Shown here piece after piece: positions 63,391 to 64,000 of a DNA stretch of 64,000 bases. Origin of the DNA: Mycobacterium lentiflavum (GTDB lineage: Bacteria; Actinomycetota; Actinomycetes; Mycobacteriales; Mycobacteriaceae); the NCBI RefSeq assembly GCF_022374895.2, contig NZ_CP092423.2:1116001-1180000 (forward strand), read 5' to 3'. A program made the position numbers and the translations under genes. Position 1 is the first letter of the stretch, and every line of letters begins with the position of its first letter. A model generated the notes under the pieces. It had not been told where the DNA came from and searched no databases. It was given only the letters and a program-made list of their open reading frames with translations.

Positions 63391-64000
63391 ATGCCTAACG
63401 CACCCAAGATCAAAGTCAAGGGCACCGTAGTCGAGCTCGACGGTGACGAGATGACCCGCGTCATCTGGAAGATGATCAAGGAAATGCTGATCTTTCCGCA
63501 CCTCGACATCAACGTGGACTACTACGACCTGGGCATCGAACACCGAGACCGCACCGACGACCAGGTGACGATCGATGCGGCGTATGCCATCAAGAAGCAT
63601 GGTGTGGGTGTCAAGTGCGCCACGATAACTCCCGACGAGGCGCGCGTCACCGAGTTCAACCTCAAAAAGATGTGGCTTTCGCCGAACGGGACGATTCGAA
63701 ACATACTGGGCGGCACCATCTTCCGTGAGCCGATCGTGATCTCGAACGTGCCTCGCCTGGTGCCGGGCTGGACCAAGCCGATTGTCATCGGCCGTCACGC
63801 ATTCGGCGACCAGTACCGGTCGACAAACTTCAAGGTCGACCAACCCGGCACTGTCGCAATCACATTCACGCCCGCCGACGGCGGCGACCCGGTCGTGCAC
63901 GAGATGGTGGACATCCCCGAGAACGGTGGCGTCGTGATGGGGATGTACAACTTCCGCGACTCCATCCGCGACTTCGCCCGGGCGTCATTCGCGTACGGGC
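63391..64000 (+). CDS. icd: Dimeric NADP-dependent isocitrate dehydrogenase, N-terminal part
   Basis: The first 203 codons of a eukaryote-type (subfamily II) dimeric IDH, homologous to Rv3339c (icd1); the gene runs off the right edge. It begins [20 protein letters not shown], continues with [12 protein letters not shown] and has the substrate-binding phrase [19 protein letters not shown], including the Ser and Arg residues that hold isocitrate. GCAAGGAGGG precedes the ATG. It is 26 bp downstream of icd2, so co-transcription is likely. Confidence 0.96.
   Translation, partial: MPNAPKIKVKGTVVELDGDEMTRVIWKMIKEMLIFPHLDINVDYYDLGIEHRDRTDDQVTIDAAYAIKKHGVGVKCATITPDEARVTEFNLKKMWLSPNGTIRNILGGTIFREPIVISNVPRLVPGWTKPIVIGRHAFGDQYRSTNFKVDQPGTVAITFTPADGGDPVVHEMVDIPENGGVVMGMYNFRDSIRDFARASFAYG

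Overview
The window is high-GC DNA with dense genes, GTG starts and many 4-bp ATGA overlaps. It comes from a Mycobacterium, probably a slow grower. The signs are mycobactin genes with tandem IdeR boxes, mycobacterial LexA boxes in front of imuA'-imuB and dnaE2, mfpA with its conservon, two DUF222/HNH (13E12-type) proteins, a DUF732 protein, a CDGP protein, and an actinomycete SAM-IV riboswitch. From guaA to icd the gene content and order largely follow the M. tuberculosis Rv3396c-Rv3339c stretch in reverse, with insertions and losses. That comparison is from memory of annotated genomes, not from a search.

Layout. (1) 1-8.2 kb: a divergent, iron-regulated siderophore locus. The 5' part of mbtB (aryl carrier + cyclization domain) lies on the minus strand. 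mbtA (aryl-AMP ligase) lies on the plus strand and is translationally coupled to a 1734-residue iterative PKS with KS-AT-DH/TH-KR-ACP order and the sequence hallmarks of 6-methylsalicylate synthase. My reading is that this strain caps its mycobactin with 6-methylsalicylate instead of, or as well as, salicylate. (2) 8.2-11.3 kb: a GH65 disaccharide phosphorylase/hydrolase and a beta-phosphoglucomutase-like HAD enzyme. (3) 11.4-19.5 kb: an accessory block with a 13E12 protein, a methyltransferase + DHA2 efflux pump facing an HxlR regulator, a TetR facing a flavin monooxygenase, and an N-terminally short P450 facing a second TetR. The last two intergenic gaps carry clear palindromic operators.

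(4) 19.5-36.2 kb: guaA; a secreted protein; the SOS mutasome genes imuA'-imuB and, further on, dnaE2; an out-of-place kasB paralogue; iunH; acrA1; lpqD (a degenerate histidine phosphatase); htdY; otsB; and a WS/DGAT protein. (5) 36.4-43.9 kb: small secreted and redox proteins, a SpoU methyltransferase, a SAM methyltransferase, then the five-gene conservon (sensor kinase-like, Roadblock, DUF742, GTPase, MfpA). (6) 43.9-49.1 kb: two tandem FHA-FHA-ABC transporters of the Rv1747 type. (7) 49.1-56.0 kb: an OYE-type oxidoreductase, folD with a DUF3017 membrane protein, a repeat-rich DUF732 protein, a bicovalent FAD oxidase with a Tat signal, a second 13E12 protein preceded by a 67-bp imperfect direct repeat, and a PPOX protein.

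(8) 56.0-64.0 kb: an MFS carrier, then the methionine operon metC-metX-methyltransferase. Its leader carries a SAM-IV riboswitch and a 15-codon Cys-rich upstream ORF, which suggests dual sensing of SAM and cysteine. The window ends with two unrelated isocitrate dehydrogenases side by side: the monomeric 748-residue enzyme and the start of the dimeric one. I saw no tRNA, rRNA, CRISPR array or insertion sequence. The only gene-free stretch over 300 bp (60693-61117) holds the met leader and the icd2 promoter region.
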